Assembly: GCF_019679455.1 (NCBI RefSeq)
Contig: NZ_JAIEZQ010000002.1
Coordinates: 558,001-622,000 of the forward strand
DNA length: 64,000 nucleotides
Direction of reading: 5' to 3'
Origin: Nocardioides jiangsuensis
GTDB lineage: Bacteria > Actinomycetota > Actinomycetes > Propionibacteriales > Nocardioidaceae
Shown here: one piece after another, positions 16,410 to 24,525 of the stretch
How the letters are laid out: each line of letters starts with the position of its first letter
Position numbering within the stretch: the first letter of the stretch is position 1
Position numbers and translations under genes: made by a program
Notes under the pieces: generated by a model
Database searches by the model: none
Told to the model about the DNA's origin: nothing
The model's input: the letters and a program-made list of their open reading frames with translations, nothing else

Positions 16410-16526
16410 GGTGACCTCCTGGGTCGATGCGTAACACAGGGTGTGAACGAGACGTGACTCTACCGTCAGCGGCCCCGCCCCGACGCGCGGGAACACCGGC
16501 GGCGCCCCGGTCGTTGCACGGAGGCC

Positions 16527-16554
16527 GGGAAAACCCAGGAAACTACCACCCGTT
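16527..16554 (+). promoter_or_regulatory. Candidate ECF-type promoter upstream of sigE
   Basis: GGGAAAA at 16527-16533 followed after 17 bases by CGTT at 16551-16554 fits the SigE/SigH-type pattern (GGGAA and CGTT, 16-17 bases apart). It would place the RNA start about 100 bases before the ATG at 16668 and suggests autoregulation. The match is short and the call is tentative. Confidence 0.35.
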
Positions 16555-16667
16555 CCTTCAGGGATCTCTCAGGAGCGGCTCCTAGCGTGGAAGAGGTCAG
16601 CGCCGAGAAGATGGCGACCACAGTCAGCGGCACAGCTGCCGGAGCCCGCTGGGGCAAGGAGCGCCGG

Positions 16668-17273
16668 ATGAACGAGTCCGACCTGAACACCTCCTGGGAG
16701 ACACCGTCCTGGGAGGACGTCGTCACCCAGCACTCCGCGCGGGTGTACCGCCTCGCCTACCGCCTGACGGGCAACCCGCACGACGCCGAGGACCTCACCC
16801 AAGAGGTCTTCGTCCGTGTGTTCCGCTCGCTGTCGCGCTACACCCCCGGCACGTTCGAGGGCTGGCTGCACCGGATCACCACCAACCTCTTCCTCGACCA
16901 GGCGCGACGCAAGACGAAGATCCGCTTCGACGCGCTCGCCGAGGACTCCGAGACCCGGATGCCCGGCCGCGCGCCGAGCCCCGACTCCCAGGTCGCCGAC
17001 CGGCTCTTCGACGACGACGTGGAGGCGGCGTTGTCCGCGCTCCCGCCGGACTTCCGCGCCGCGGTCGTGCTCTGCGACATCGAGGGCCTGTCGTACGACG
17101 AGATCGCCGACGTCCTGGGCCTCAAGCTCGGCACCGTGCGATCCCGCATCCACCGCGGGCGGTCGATGCTGCGCAAGGCGCTGGCCCACCGGGCCCCCGG
17201 CTCCGGGCGCGTGCGCTACTCCGGACCGACGGAACCCCGCGGGCTCCCCGGCCTCGCCCCGCAGAGGTCGTGA
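16668..17273 (+). CDS. sigE: ECF RNA polymerase sigma factor SigE
   Basis: This envelope-stress sigma factor has 201 residues. Region 2 (about 18-85) shows [20 protein letters not shown], for core binding and -10 recognition. Region 4 (about 118-170) shows [20 protein letters not shown] and the helix-turn-helix [15 protein letters not shown], for -35 binding. The ATG at 16668 has AAGGAG six bases upstream; an ATG at 16611 is a possible longer form, and alternative starts are known for mycobacterial SigE. It is coupled by TGATG to the anti-sigma gene, followed by htrA, an arrangement conserved in actinobacteria. Confidence 0.95.
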   Translation: MNESDLNTSWETPSWEDVVTQHSARVYRLAYRLTGNPHDAEDLTQEVFVRVFRSLSRYTPGTFEGWLHRITTNLFLDQARRKTKIRFDALAEDSETRMPGRAPSPDSQVADRLFDDDVEAALSALPPDFRAAVVLCDIEGLSYDEIADVLGLKLGTVRSRIHRGRSMLRKALAHRAPGSGRVRYSGPTEPRGLPGLAPQRS

Positions 17274-17830
17274 TGCGCTACCTGGGAGGACACCTGGGAT
17301 CCGCGGTGAGCGCGTTGGTCGACGGCGCCCTCGACGACGCCGCCACCGAGCGGGCCTGGGCGCACGTGCTGGGCTGCGCGCCGTGCCGGCAGGCGGTCGA
17401 GCGGGAGGGCTGGGTCAAGCGCCAGCTCGCCACCATGTCCCCCGACGAGCCGCCGAACCACCTGCTCGGCTCGCTCTACGACCTCGACGGCGCCCCCGCA
17501 CCCGGCGACGCTGACCGGCTCGAGGAGTCCTGGGTGGCCGTCGGCGAGATCGAGCGCCGCGGCCGGGCCCGCCGGCGTACCGGCATCGCGCTCGTCGGCG
17601 CGGGTTCGGTGTCCGTGGCGGTCCTCGGGTTCGCGTCCCTGGGCGGTGGCACGCTCGGCATCGGCGGAGCGCCCGGTGGCGCCCCGACCGCCTCCCTGAC
17701 GCGGCCCACCGGTACGACGACCCCGACCACCGCGGTCATCGCGCCCACCGTGCGCGTGCACGGCAGGGTCGACCTCCGGCGTGGCAGCGACGGGGCGCAG
17801 CGCAACGCCGTGGACCTCCGCCGCGACTGA
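17273..17830 (+). CDS. rseA: Anti-sigma-E factor RseA (zinc-finger type)
   Basis: This 185-residue protein should bind and inhibit SigE. An N-terminal zinc-associated anti-sigma domain is shown by ERAWAHVLGCAPCRQAVE, giving the H-x3-C-x2-C motif near residues 37-44. A linker follows, then one membrane helix at about 103-123 (TGIALVGAGSVSVAVLGF) and a short extracytoplasmic tail, so it could sense envelope conditions and be cleaved. It starts at an ATG overlapping the sigE stop by one base, so the two are produced together. Confidence 0.9.
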   Translation: MRYLGGHLGSAVSALVDGALDDAATERAWAHVLGCAPCRQAVEREGWVKRQLATMSPDEPPNHLLGSLYDLDGAPAPGDADRLEESWVAVGEIERRGRARRRTGIALVGAGSVSVAVLGFASLGGGTLGIGGAPGGAPTASLTRPTGTTTPTTAVIAPTVRVHGRVDLRRGSDGAQRNAVDLRRD

Positions 17831-17878
17831 GTCCGGTGAACCCGCGACGCGTTTGCGGGCGTAGGACAAAATGGCGGG

Positions 17879-19240
17879 GTGAGCGAGAACGAGCCCGGCC
17901 GACCCGACGCCGCGCAGGACGACACCCGCCCGTTGTGGCAGCGCGACGCCGCGAGCGCCCCGCCGCAGCAGGCGCAGCCGCAGCACGCTCAGCCGTCGGC
18001 GCCGTACGGCACCTCGCCGCACAACCCCCAGCCGCCCCAGGGCGCCCCGGGCCCGCAGCACCAGCCCGACTACCAGCACCAGCCCGGCTACCAGGGCTAC
18101 GGCTACCCGTACCAGACCACCCCGATGCCGCAGGCGTACTACCAGCAGCCCCGGCACGCGCGTCCCACGCTCCCCGGTTGGGTGTGGCCGCTCGTGGCGG
18201 TGACCGCGCTCGTCGTGGGCCTGGTCGGCGGCACGATCGGCGGGGCCCTGGTCTCGACCAGCATCACCGGCGACGCGGGCTCGAGCCTCTTCGAGGGCGG
18301 CGCTGACACCCCGGCCCCGCTCGACCCTGAGAACGGGTCGGTGGCCGCGGTCGCCGACGCCCTCCTGCCCAGCACCGTGCAGGTCCTGACCCGGGGCGGG
18401 GCGGACGGCGCGGCCTCCGGTTCGGGCTTCGTCGCCGACCGCAGGGGCCACGTGATCACCAACAACCACGTGGTGTCCGGGGTCGCCGACGACGGCACGA
18501 TCCGGGTGGTCGACCACCAGGGCGTCGCGCACCAGGCCGAGATCGTCGGACGCAGCCCGGTCTACGACATCGCGGTGCTCGACGTGGACGGCGCCGAGGA
18601 CCTTCGTCCGGCGGCGATCGGCTCCTCCCGCTCGATGAACGTGGGCGAGACCGTGGTCGCGATCGGGTCGCCGCTCGGCCTCAGCAGCACGGTCACCTCC
18701 GGCATCGTCAGCGCGCTCGACCGGCCCGTCACGACCGGTGACGAGGACGAGTCGTCGTACATCAACGCCGTGCAGACCGACGCTGCGATCAACCCCGGCA
18801 ACTCGGGCGGCCCGCTGGTGAACCTGCGCGGCGAGGTGGTCGGCGTGAACTCCGCGATCGCCACGATGGGCGGTTTCGCCAACGACGCCGGCAACATCGG
18901 GGTCGGGTTCGCGATCCCGATGGAGCAGGTGAGGATCACCGCGTCGCAGATCGTGAAGACGGGCGAGGCGAAGTACCCCGTGATCGGTGCCAACGTGAAC
19001 ACCGGCGGGGCACGCAGCGGCGCGGAGATCGTCGAGGTCCCCTCCGGTTCGCCGGCCGCGGACGCCGGCCTCGAGAAGGGCGACGTCGTGGTCGCGGTGG
19101 ACAGCAAGCCCGTCGACGACGGGATCTCGCTGATCGTGGCGATCCGCAGCCACCAGCCGGGGGAGACGATCGCGCTGACCGTGCGCCGGGACGGCGACGA
19201 GCGGACCGTGCGGGTGACGCTGGACGCGAAGGTCGGCTAG
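17879..19240 (+). CDS. htrA: HtrA/DegP-type serine protease
   Basis: This 453-residue membrane-tethered S1C protease works in extracytoplasmic quality control. A 100-residue cytoplasmic tail rich in Pro, Gln and Tyr precedes a membrane helix (about 101-127). The protease domain carries the triad His197 (ITNNHVV), Asp230 (VYDIAVL) and Ser309 (NPGNSGGP). A PDZ domain spans about 360-445. The start is GTG 17879. AACC and CGTA 17 bases apart in the upstream gap could be an ECF promoter. It is the third gene of the sigE block and shares its last four bases with the converging tatB stop. Confidence 0.95.
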   Translation: MSENEPGRPDAAQDDTRPLWQRDAASAPPQQAQPQHAQPSAPYGTSPHNPQPPQGAPGPQHQPDYQHQPGYQGYGYPYQTTPMPQAYYQQPRHARPTLPGWVWPLVAVTALVVGLVGGTIGGALVSTSITGDAGSSLFEGGADTPAPLDPENGSVAAVADALLPSTVQVLTRGGADGAASGSGFVADRRGHVITNNHVVSGVADDGTIRVVDHQGVAHQAEIVGRSPVYDIAVLDVDGAEDLRPAAIGSSRSMNVGETVVAIGSPLGLSSTVTSGIVSALDRPVTTGDEDESSYINAVQTDAAINPGNSGGPLVNLRGEVVGVNSAIATMGGFANDAGNIGVGFAIPMEQVRITASQIVKTGEAKYPVIGANVNTGGARSGAEIVEVPSGSPAADAGLEKGDVVVAVDSKPVDDGISLIVAIRSHQPGETIALTVRRDGDERTVRVTLDAKVG

Positions 19241-19575
19241 GTCGAGTCGCTGTCGTACGGCGGCAGCTCGCCCGACTCGAGCGGGCGCAGGCCGGGCCTG
19301 ACCGGGACGGTGTCCTGCTCGTCCTCGTCGTCCTCCATCGCCTCCAGGATGTGCTTGCGCACCGCCTTGCGGGGGTCGAGGTCGGCGAGCTCGAGGTCGG
19401 CGAACTCCGGGCCCAGCTCGTTGCGGAGGTCGTCCCGGGCGGCCTGGGTGAAGTGCCGCACCTGGCGGACGAAGCGCCCCGCCTGACGCGCGAACTCGGG
19501 GAGCCGATCCGGCCCGAACACCACGATGGCGACCACGAAGATCACCAGGAACTCAGGAAGACCGACTCCGAACAC
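19237..19575 (-). CDS. tatB: Sec-independent protein translocase subunit TatB
   Basis: This 112-residue Tat component has the family opening FGVGLPEFLVIFVVAIVVFG (single membrane helix), followed at once by PDRLPEFARQAGRFVRQVR, an amphipathic helix, and an acidic disordered tail. With TatC it binds twin-arginine substrates. The glutamate in the first helix and the FGP hinge are as expected. The stop overlaps the htrA stop on the other strand (CTAG). Adjacency to sigE/htrA is typical for actinobacteria. TatA is similar, but the longer charged tail and location favour TatB. Confidence 0.92.
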   Translation of the reverse strand: MFGVGLPEFLVIFVVAIVVFGPDRLPEFARQAGRFVRQVRHFTQAARDDLRNELGPEFADLELADLDPRKAVRKHILEAMEDDEDEQDTVPVRPGLRPLESGELPPYDSDST

Positions 19576-19578
19576 GGG

Positions 19579-20745
19579 TCAGAACCTACCGGCAGGCGTG
19601 AGGCCCAGCTGCATTCCCGCCAGTCCGCGGCCGCGCCCCGAGAGGGTCGCGGCGATCTTGTTCAGCTCGCGCGCGGCCGGTGACTCCGGGGCGGTCTCCA
19701 CGATCGGCCGGCCGCTGTCACCGCCCTCGCGCAGCTGGAGGTCGAGCGGGATCTCGCCGAGCACGGGCACGTCGTACCCGAACCGGCCGGCCAGCGTGGT
19801 CGCGACCCGGGCGCCGCCGCCGGAGCCGAACACCTCGAGCCGGTGCTCGGGGCCGCAGTGCGGGCAGGGCAGGAAGGACATGTTCTCGACCACGCCGACC
19901 ACGCGCTGGTGCATCATCGAGGCCATCGTCCCGGCGCGCTCGGCGACCTCGGCGGCCGCCTCCTGCGGCGTGGTGACCACGACGACCTCGGCGTTGGGCA
20001 GGTGCTGGCCCAGCGAGATCGCGATGTCGCCGGTGCCGGGCGGGAGGTCGAGGAACAGGGCGTCGAGGTCCCCCCAGTAGACGTCGCTGAGCATCTGCAC
20101 CAGTGCCCGGTCGAGCATCGGGCCGCGCCAGGCGACGACCTGGTCGCGCCGCGGCTTGAGCATCCCGATGCTGATCACCGAGATCGGCGCCCCGGAGGCC
20201 GACCTGGTCGGGACCGGCATGATCATGTCCTCGACCTGGGTGGGGCGCACGTCGCCGACCCCGAGCATGGCGGGGATCGAGTGGCCGTAGATGTCGGCGT
20301 CGACGATGCCGACCTTGAGGCCCTGGTCGGCCATCGCGACCGCGAGGTTGACCGTGACCGAGGACTTGCCGACGCCGCCCTTGCCGCTGGCGATCGCGTA
20401 CACCTTGGTCAGCGAGCCGGCCTGGGCGAACGGGATCTCCTTCTGCGCCTGGCCGCCGCGGAGGACCTCCTGGAGGCCAGAGCGCTGCTCGGGGGTCATC
20501 ACGCCCAGCGTCAGGTCCACCGACGTGACTCCGGGGACCCGCTCGACCGCGGCGGTGACGTCGCGGGTGATGGTGTCCTTGAGCGGACAGCCGGCGACGG
20601 TGAGCAGCACGGTGAGCGCGACCTTGCCCGCATCGTCGATCTCCACGGAGTCGACCATGTTGAGCTCGGTGATCGGACGCCGGATCTCGGGGTCGTTGAC
20701 CGTCGCGAGCGCAGCCTGGATCTGTTCGAGAACAGGGGACGTCAT
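19579..20745 (-). CDS. mrp: Mrp/NBP35-type P-loop ATPase (Fe-S carrier)
   Basis: This 388-residue protein probably carries or inserts iron-sulfur clusters. The N-terminal 90 residues form a MIP18/DUF59 domain (EQIQAALATVNDPEIRRPI). A deviant Walker A GKGGVGKSSVTVNLA follows near residue 120, a switch region DADIYGHSIP, and a C-P-x-C pair (FLPCPHC) in the C-terminal half that can bridge a cluster between subunits. The ATG at 20745 is preferred because the upstream extension is basic and low complexity. Three bases separate it from tatB on the same strand. Confidence 0.93.
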   Translation of the reverse strand: MTSPVLEQIQAALATVNDPEIRRPITELNMVDSVEIDDAGKVALTVLLTVAGCPLKDTITRDVTAAVERVPGVTSVDLTLGVMTPEQRSGLQEVLRGGQAQKEIPFAQAGSLTKVYAIASGKGGVGKSSVTVNLAVAMADQGLKVGIVDADIYGHSIPAMLGVGDVRPTQVEDMIMPVPTRSASGAPISVISIGMLKPRRDQVVAWRGPMLDRALVQMLSDVYWGDLDALFLDLPPGTGDIAISLGQHLPNAEVVVVTTPQEAAAEVAERAGTMASMMHQRVVGVVENMSFLPCPHCGPEHRLEVFGSGGGARVATTLAGRFGYDVPVLGEIPLDLQLREGGDSGRPIVETAPESPAARELNKIAATLSGRGRGLAGMQLGLTPAGRF

Positions 20746-20749
20746 GACG

Positions 20750-21343
20750 TCAGCGTACGTCGTGGGACGGGGGCGTCGACCGGCGGTCCGCATGGGGTTC
20801 GTCACCCGCGGCGTGCCCGTGCTCGGGCTGCGGCTCGTCCTCCTGCAGCCGCTCCTCGAGCTCGTGCATCAGCTGTCTCAGCTCCGAGCGGACGTAGTCG
20901 CGGGTGGCCACCTCGCCGATCGCCATCCGCAGCGACGCCATCTCGCGGGCCAGGAACTCCATGTCGGCGTGGGCTCGGCTGTTGGCCTGCCGGTCCTGCT
21001 CGGTGACGACGCGGTCGCGGTCCTCCTGCCGGTTCTGCGCGAGCAGGATCAGCGGCGCGGCGTACGACGCCTGGAGGCTGAGCATCAGGGTCAGGAAGAT
21101 GAACGGGTACGCGTCCCACTGCATGTCCGCCGGCACGGCCCAGTTCCAGCCGAGCCAGATCGCCACGAACAGCGTCATGTACAGGAGGAACTTCGCGGTG
21201 CCCATGAAGCGGGCGAAGCGCTCCGCGAAGCTGCCGAAGGCGTCCGGGTCGTACGTCGGCCGGCGGACCAGCTGCCGGCGCTGCTCCTTGGGGGTGTCCA
21301 GGCGGACCCGGGCGGTCTCCTTGCGGGGGGTGTTCCTAGGCAC
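20750..21343 (-). CDS. DUF1003 membrane protein
   Basis: This 197-residue protein has two membrane helices at about 53-70 and 79-97 (LLYMTLFVAIWLGWNW; YPFIFLTLMLSLQASYAAPL) and a long charged, probably coiled, C-terminal tail. The conserved F-x-x-x-x-x-P-F-x-L-L/M-x2-x-x-S-x-x-A-x-x-A-P-x-I pattern with a following NRQ is the DUF1003 hallmark. No function is established. The start is GTG 21343, overlapping the upstream CBS gene by 8 bases, so expression is coupled. A similar pair (Rv1231c/Rv1232c-like) lies near mrp in mycobacteria, from memory. Confidence 0.88.
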   Translation of the reverse strand: MPRNTPRKETARVRLDTPKEQRRQLVRRPTYDPDAFGSFAERFARFMGTAKFLLYMTLFVAIWLGWNWAVPADMQWDAYPFIFLTLMLSLQASYAAPLILLAQNRQEDRDRVVTEQDRQANSRAHADMEFLAREMASLRMAIGEVATRDYVRSELRQLMHELEERLQEDEPQPEHGHAAGDEPHADRRSTPPSHDVR

Positions 21344-22595
21344 GGAGCAACCCTCCTCGGCTCGGCCGGTCACGCCAGTTCTCGGGCAGCAGGTGGTCGA
21401 GCAGGTCGTCGACGGCGACCGCGCCCAGCAGGTGGCCGTCCTCGTCGACGACCGGGGCGGCGACCAGGTTGTAGGTGGCCAGGTGGCGCGCCACGTCCTC
21501 GAGGGTCGCGGTCGGGCGCAGCGTCTCCATGTCGGTGTCGAGCACCGCACCGACCAGGGTCGACGGAGGCTCCCGCAGCAGCCGCTGGATGTGCGCGACG
21601 CCGATCAGCCGGCCGGTCGGGGGCTCGAGCGGGGCGCGGCACACGTACACCAGGGCGGCCAGGGACGGCGTGAGCTCGGCGTTGCGGACCAGGGCCAGCG
21701 CGTCCGCGACGGTCGCGTCGGGCGGCAGGATCACCGGCTCGGTGGTCATCATGCCGCCGGCGGTGCGCTCCTCGTACGACATCAGCCGGCGGACGTCCTC
21801 GGCCTCCTCCGGCTCCATCAGCTCGAGCAGCTGCTCGGCGGTCTCCGGGGGGAGCTCGCGGATCAGGTCGGCGGCGTCGTCGGGCGACATCTCCTCGAGG
21901 ATGTCCGCGGCGCGCTCGTTGTCGAGGTTGCCGAGGATCTCGACCTGGTCCTCCTCCGACATCTCCTCGAGCACGTCGGCGAGCCGCTCGTCGTTCAGCG
22001 CCGCCGCGACCTCACCGCGGCGCTTGGACGGCAGGTCGTGGATCACGTTGGCGAGGTCGGCGGGGCGCATCTCGACCAGCGCGGCGAGCAGGTGGGTGGC
22101 GCCCTGCGTCTCGTCGGGGAGGGTGAACCCCTCGACGTCGGCCCAGTCCACGACGTGGGTCTGCCCCTTGCGACCGAAGCGCTTCGACCCCTCCTGCAGG
22201 GCGACCTTCGACAGGACCCAGTCACGGCTGCGGGCCTGCTCCATCGCGACGTCGTACACCGTGCCCTCGACGCCGGTGTCCTTGACGCTCACCTTGCGGT
22301 CGAGCATCTGGCCGAAGACGAGGGTCTCGGTGGAGCGCTGCTCGAAGCGGCGCATGTTCACCAGGCCGGTGGTGATCACCTGGCTGGAGTCGATGTGGGT
22401 CACCCGGGTCATCGGCACGAAGATCGAGCGGCGGCCGAATACCTCCACGACGAGCCCGAGCACCCGCGGCTGCTGCTTGCCGGTGCGCAGCGCCACCACG
22501 AGGTCGCGCACCTTCCCGACCTGGTCGCCGGCCGGGTCGAACACCGGCAGGCCTGCCAGGCGGGCAGCGAAGACGCGGGTGGGAGAGGTGCTCAC
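21336..22595 (-). CDS. PRC-barrel, MgtE-N and CBS domain protein without membrane part
   Basis: This 419-residue soluble protein contains the sensor half of MgtE magnesium channels but no channel. Residues 1-160 look like one or two PRC-barrel-like beta units (LPVFDPAGDQVGKVRDLVV). Residues 170-285 are MgtE-N-type helical repeats (MRPADLANVIHDLP, NERAADILEEMSPDDAADLI). Two CBS motifs follow (about 285-410; MMTTEPVILPPDATVADAL; TLEDVARHLATYNLVAAPV). It may sense Mg2+ or nucleotides and act on the co-encoded DUF1003 membrane protein; that partnership is inferred from the 8-base overlap. Confidence 0.9.
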   Translation of the reverse strand: MSTSPTRVFAARLAGLPVFDPAGDQVGKVRDLVVALRTGKQQPRVLGLVVEVFGRRSIFVPMTRVTHIDSSQVITTGLVNMRRFEQRSTETLVFGQMLDRKVSVKDTGVEGTVYDVAMEQARSRDWVLSKVALQEGSKRFGRKGQTHVVDWADVEGFTLPDETQGATHLLAALVEMRPADLANVIHDLPSKRRGEVAAALNDERLADVLEEMSEEDQVEILGNLDNERAADILEEMSPDDAADLIRELPPETAEQLLELMEPEEAEDVRRLMSYEERTAGGMMTTEPVILPPDATVADALALVRNAELTPSLAALVYVCRAPLEPPTGRLIGVAHIQRLLREPPSTLVGAVLDTDMETLRPTATLEDVARHLATYNLVAAPVVDEDGHLLGAVAVDDLLDHLLPENWRDRPSRGGLLRA

Positions 22596-22651
22596 GTCTG
22601 GATACGTTAGCGCCCAGGGCCAGTTCCGCGGCGCTCTGGGAGGATGCCGCC

Positions 22652-23563
22652 ATGCTGACCTACGACATCGTCGACGTGTTCACCGACCGCCCGTTCGCCG
22701 GGAACCAGCTCGCCGTCGTGCACGGTGCGGACGACCTCAGCACCGCGCAGTGCCAGCAGATCGCGAAGGAGTTCAACTTCTCCGAGACCACGTTCCCGTC
22801 GTCGCGGGTCGAGGACGGTACGACGTACGGCATCCGGATCTTCACCCCCTCGAACGAGATCCCCTTCGCGGGGCACCCGACCCTCGGTACCGCCTGGGTG
22901 CTGCGCGAGCGGGGGCTGGTCAAGGGGCCAGACCTGACCCAGGTGTGCGGCGCCGGACCGGTCGGCGTCCGGTTCGCCGACGACGACCGGGTCGAGCTCT
23001 CCGCGACACCGCGCGACCTGCTCGGCCCCCTCGACGACGAGCTCGTGGTCGCACTGCTCCAGGACGTCGGCCTGTCCCTGACCGACCTGGCCGGGCCGGT
23101 CTGGGTCGCGGGCTGCGGGCTGACCTTCGTGCACCTGCCCGTGGTGGAGGACGCCGTGGTCCGGGCGGACCCGTCGAGCCGGCCGCTGCGGTCCTACGCT
23201 GCGGACTTCGCCAGGGTGGGGGAGGCGCGCGACCCGATCGAGGGGATCAACCTGCACCACGTGGTCGCCGACGACGGCGCCGGACGGCTCGAGGTGCACG
23301 CCCGGGTGTTCGTGCCCGGCCTGTCGGTCGAGGAGGACCCGGCGACCGGGTCCGCGGCCGTCGGGCTCGGGATGGCTCTGGTCGCGGCCGGGCGGCTGCC
23401 CGAGGGCGGGGGCTACGCGATCACGCAGGGCGTGGAGATGGGCAGGCCCTCGCAGCTGCTCGGCCGGGTCGAGGCGTCGGACGGGGTGGCCAAGCGCTGC
23501 CACGTGGCCGGGCGGGTGCAACCCGTCGCCCGCGGCGAGATCGCGGTCCCGCGGCCTAGCTGA
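22652..23563 (+). CDS. PhzF-family isomerase/epimerase-like protein
   Basis: This 303-residue protein has the duplicated hot-dog-like fold of PhzF and DAP epimerase. Landmarks are DVFTDRPFAGNQLAVV at the start, the active-site glutamate in FNFSETTF, GHPTLGTAW, and the C-terminal VEEDPATGSAAVGLG. PhzF isomerises a phenazine precursor, but most relatives have unknown roles and no other phenazine gene is present. It overlaps the converging FMN-barrel gene by 8 bases. The start ATG is 56 bases from the divergent CBS gene. Confidence 0.92.
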   Translation: MLTYDIVDVFTDRPFAGNQLAVVHGADDLSTAQCQQIAKEFNFSETTFPSSRVEDGTTYGIRIFTPSNEIPFAGHPTLGTAWVLRERGLVKGPDLTQVCGAGPVGVRFADDDRVELSATPRDLLGPLDDELVVALLQDVGLSLTDLAGPVWVAGCGLTFVHLPVVEDAVVRADPSSRPLRSYAADFARVGEARDPIEGINLHHVVADDGAGRLEVHARVFVPGLSVEEDPATGSAAVGLGMALVAAGRLPEGGGYAITQGVEMGRPSQLLGRVEASDGVAKRCHVAGRVQPVARGEIAVPRPS

Positions 23564-24083
23564 GGCGGGGGCGGCGCCGTACCCGCCGGTGCAGGATCCG
23601 CGGCAGCGGCCCACGCGTGGTCGCGGTGGTCTCCCGCGGGACGGCGAGGTGCGCGTCGTCGGGCAGCGCCCCGGGCGCCTCGACGACGCGGGCGGTCGGC
23701 ACGATCCGGGACACCACGCTGTGCGCGGCCCAGTCGTCGGCGGCGACTTCGAGGTCCGCGAGGTTGAGCCGGTCCGCGACCAGGGCGGTGGTGACCGGCC
23801 CCCACAGCTCGTCACCGGGGCGTACGACGGACACCGTCCCCTCCCACGTGAGGAGCCGGCCGCCGTTCTCCTTGCTGCGCATCACGACCTCGACCGTGTC
23901 GGCCGACTCGATCCGGGGGAGCGGCTGCTCGTTGCCGCCGGAGACGACGTAGAGCGCGTCGTCGTGCCACAGGTGCCACACGGCGTGGTCGCGCCCGTCG
24001 TACCGCAGCCAGCACACGCCGGTCTTCTTGCCCACCTCGGCGGTGAGCGCCGCGGTGAACGCGTCGGCGGAGGGCTCGGTCAC
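23556..24083 (-). CDS. Split-barrel (pyridoxamine 5'-phosphate oxidase-like) protein
   Basis: This 175-residue soluble protein consists of alternating strands: VCWLRYDGRDHAVWHLWHDD, ALYVVSGGNEQPLPRI, TVEVVMRSKENGGR, and a WEGTVSVVRPGDE strand-turn. That pattern fits an FMN-binding split barrel, though no definite FMN-phosphate motif stands out, so it may bind another ligand. The C-terminal 35 residues are basic. The start is GTG 24083. The palindromic element at 24131-24201 lies in its upstream region and could act as its operator. Confidence 0.7.
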   Translation of the reverse strand: MTEPSADAFTAALTAEVGKKTGVCWLRYDGRDHAVWHLWHDDALYVVSGGNEQPLPRIESADTVEVVMRSKENGGRLLTWEGTVSVVRPGDELWGPVTTALVADRLNLADLEVAADDWAAHSVVSRIVPTARVVEAPGALPDDAHLAVPRETTATTRGPLPRILHRRVRRRPRLS

Positions 24084-24130
24084 GGCACGAGCCTGCCACA
24101 CACCGCGCCGCCCGTGCCCGTACCCGCGAC

Positions 24131-24201
24131 CGACACAACGGCACACGTGTGCGCGCGTTGCACGTCTCCGGCGCGAGAACGCGCCAACGGCACACGTGTG
24201 C
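24131..24201. repeat. Palindrome-pair repeat element, copy 1
   Basis: This 71-bp element contains two exact GCACACGTGTGC palindromes (24141-24152 and 24190-24201), each preceded by ACGG or CAACGG. A closely similar element lies in the same orientation at 24526-24598. The pair brackets a truncated AbiEi-like gene. It begins 47 bases upstream of the divergent split-barrel gene. Confidence 0.9.
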
Positions 24202-24279
24202 GCTTGCCGCGGGCCGGCGAGACGGTGGCCTGTGGACGGAGCCTTCGTCGGCGCACCGGCTCTTGGCAGAGTCGCGGGC

Positions 24280-24501
24280 ATGGCCGTCGCCACCTCGCCC
24301 GAACCCGAGCCCACCACCGCGCTCGACCTGCGCCGTCCCTTCACCCGGGCCGACGCGGTGCGGGCCGGGATCTCCCCGCGGGTGCTGCGAACCTCGCGGT
24401 TCCGGCGGATCTTCCGCGGTGTCTACGTCCTGCGCGAGCAACCGGGGCTCCCGCGCCGGCTCGCCGAGGACTGGCGCCCGTTCTTCCCCGGCCGCCCCTG
24501 A
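24280..24501 (+). pseudogene. Truncated AbiEi-type antitoxin-like fragment
   Basis: This 73-codon open frame begins like actinobacterial type IV toxin-antitoxin AbiEi-family proteins. A winged-helix segment FTRADAVRAGISPRVLRTSR leads into FRRIFRGVYV. The family normally continues for some 200 residues more; here the sequence departs after VYV into an unrelated arginine/proline-rich tail and stops. No partner toxin (AbiEii) is present. Together with the flanking direct repeats this suggests a deletion remnant rather than an active antitoxin. It could still encode a short DNA-binding protein, so loss of function is inferred. Confidence 0.6.
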
Positions 24502-24525
24502 CCCGGGTCCGCTCACCCACGCCGA

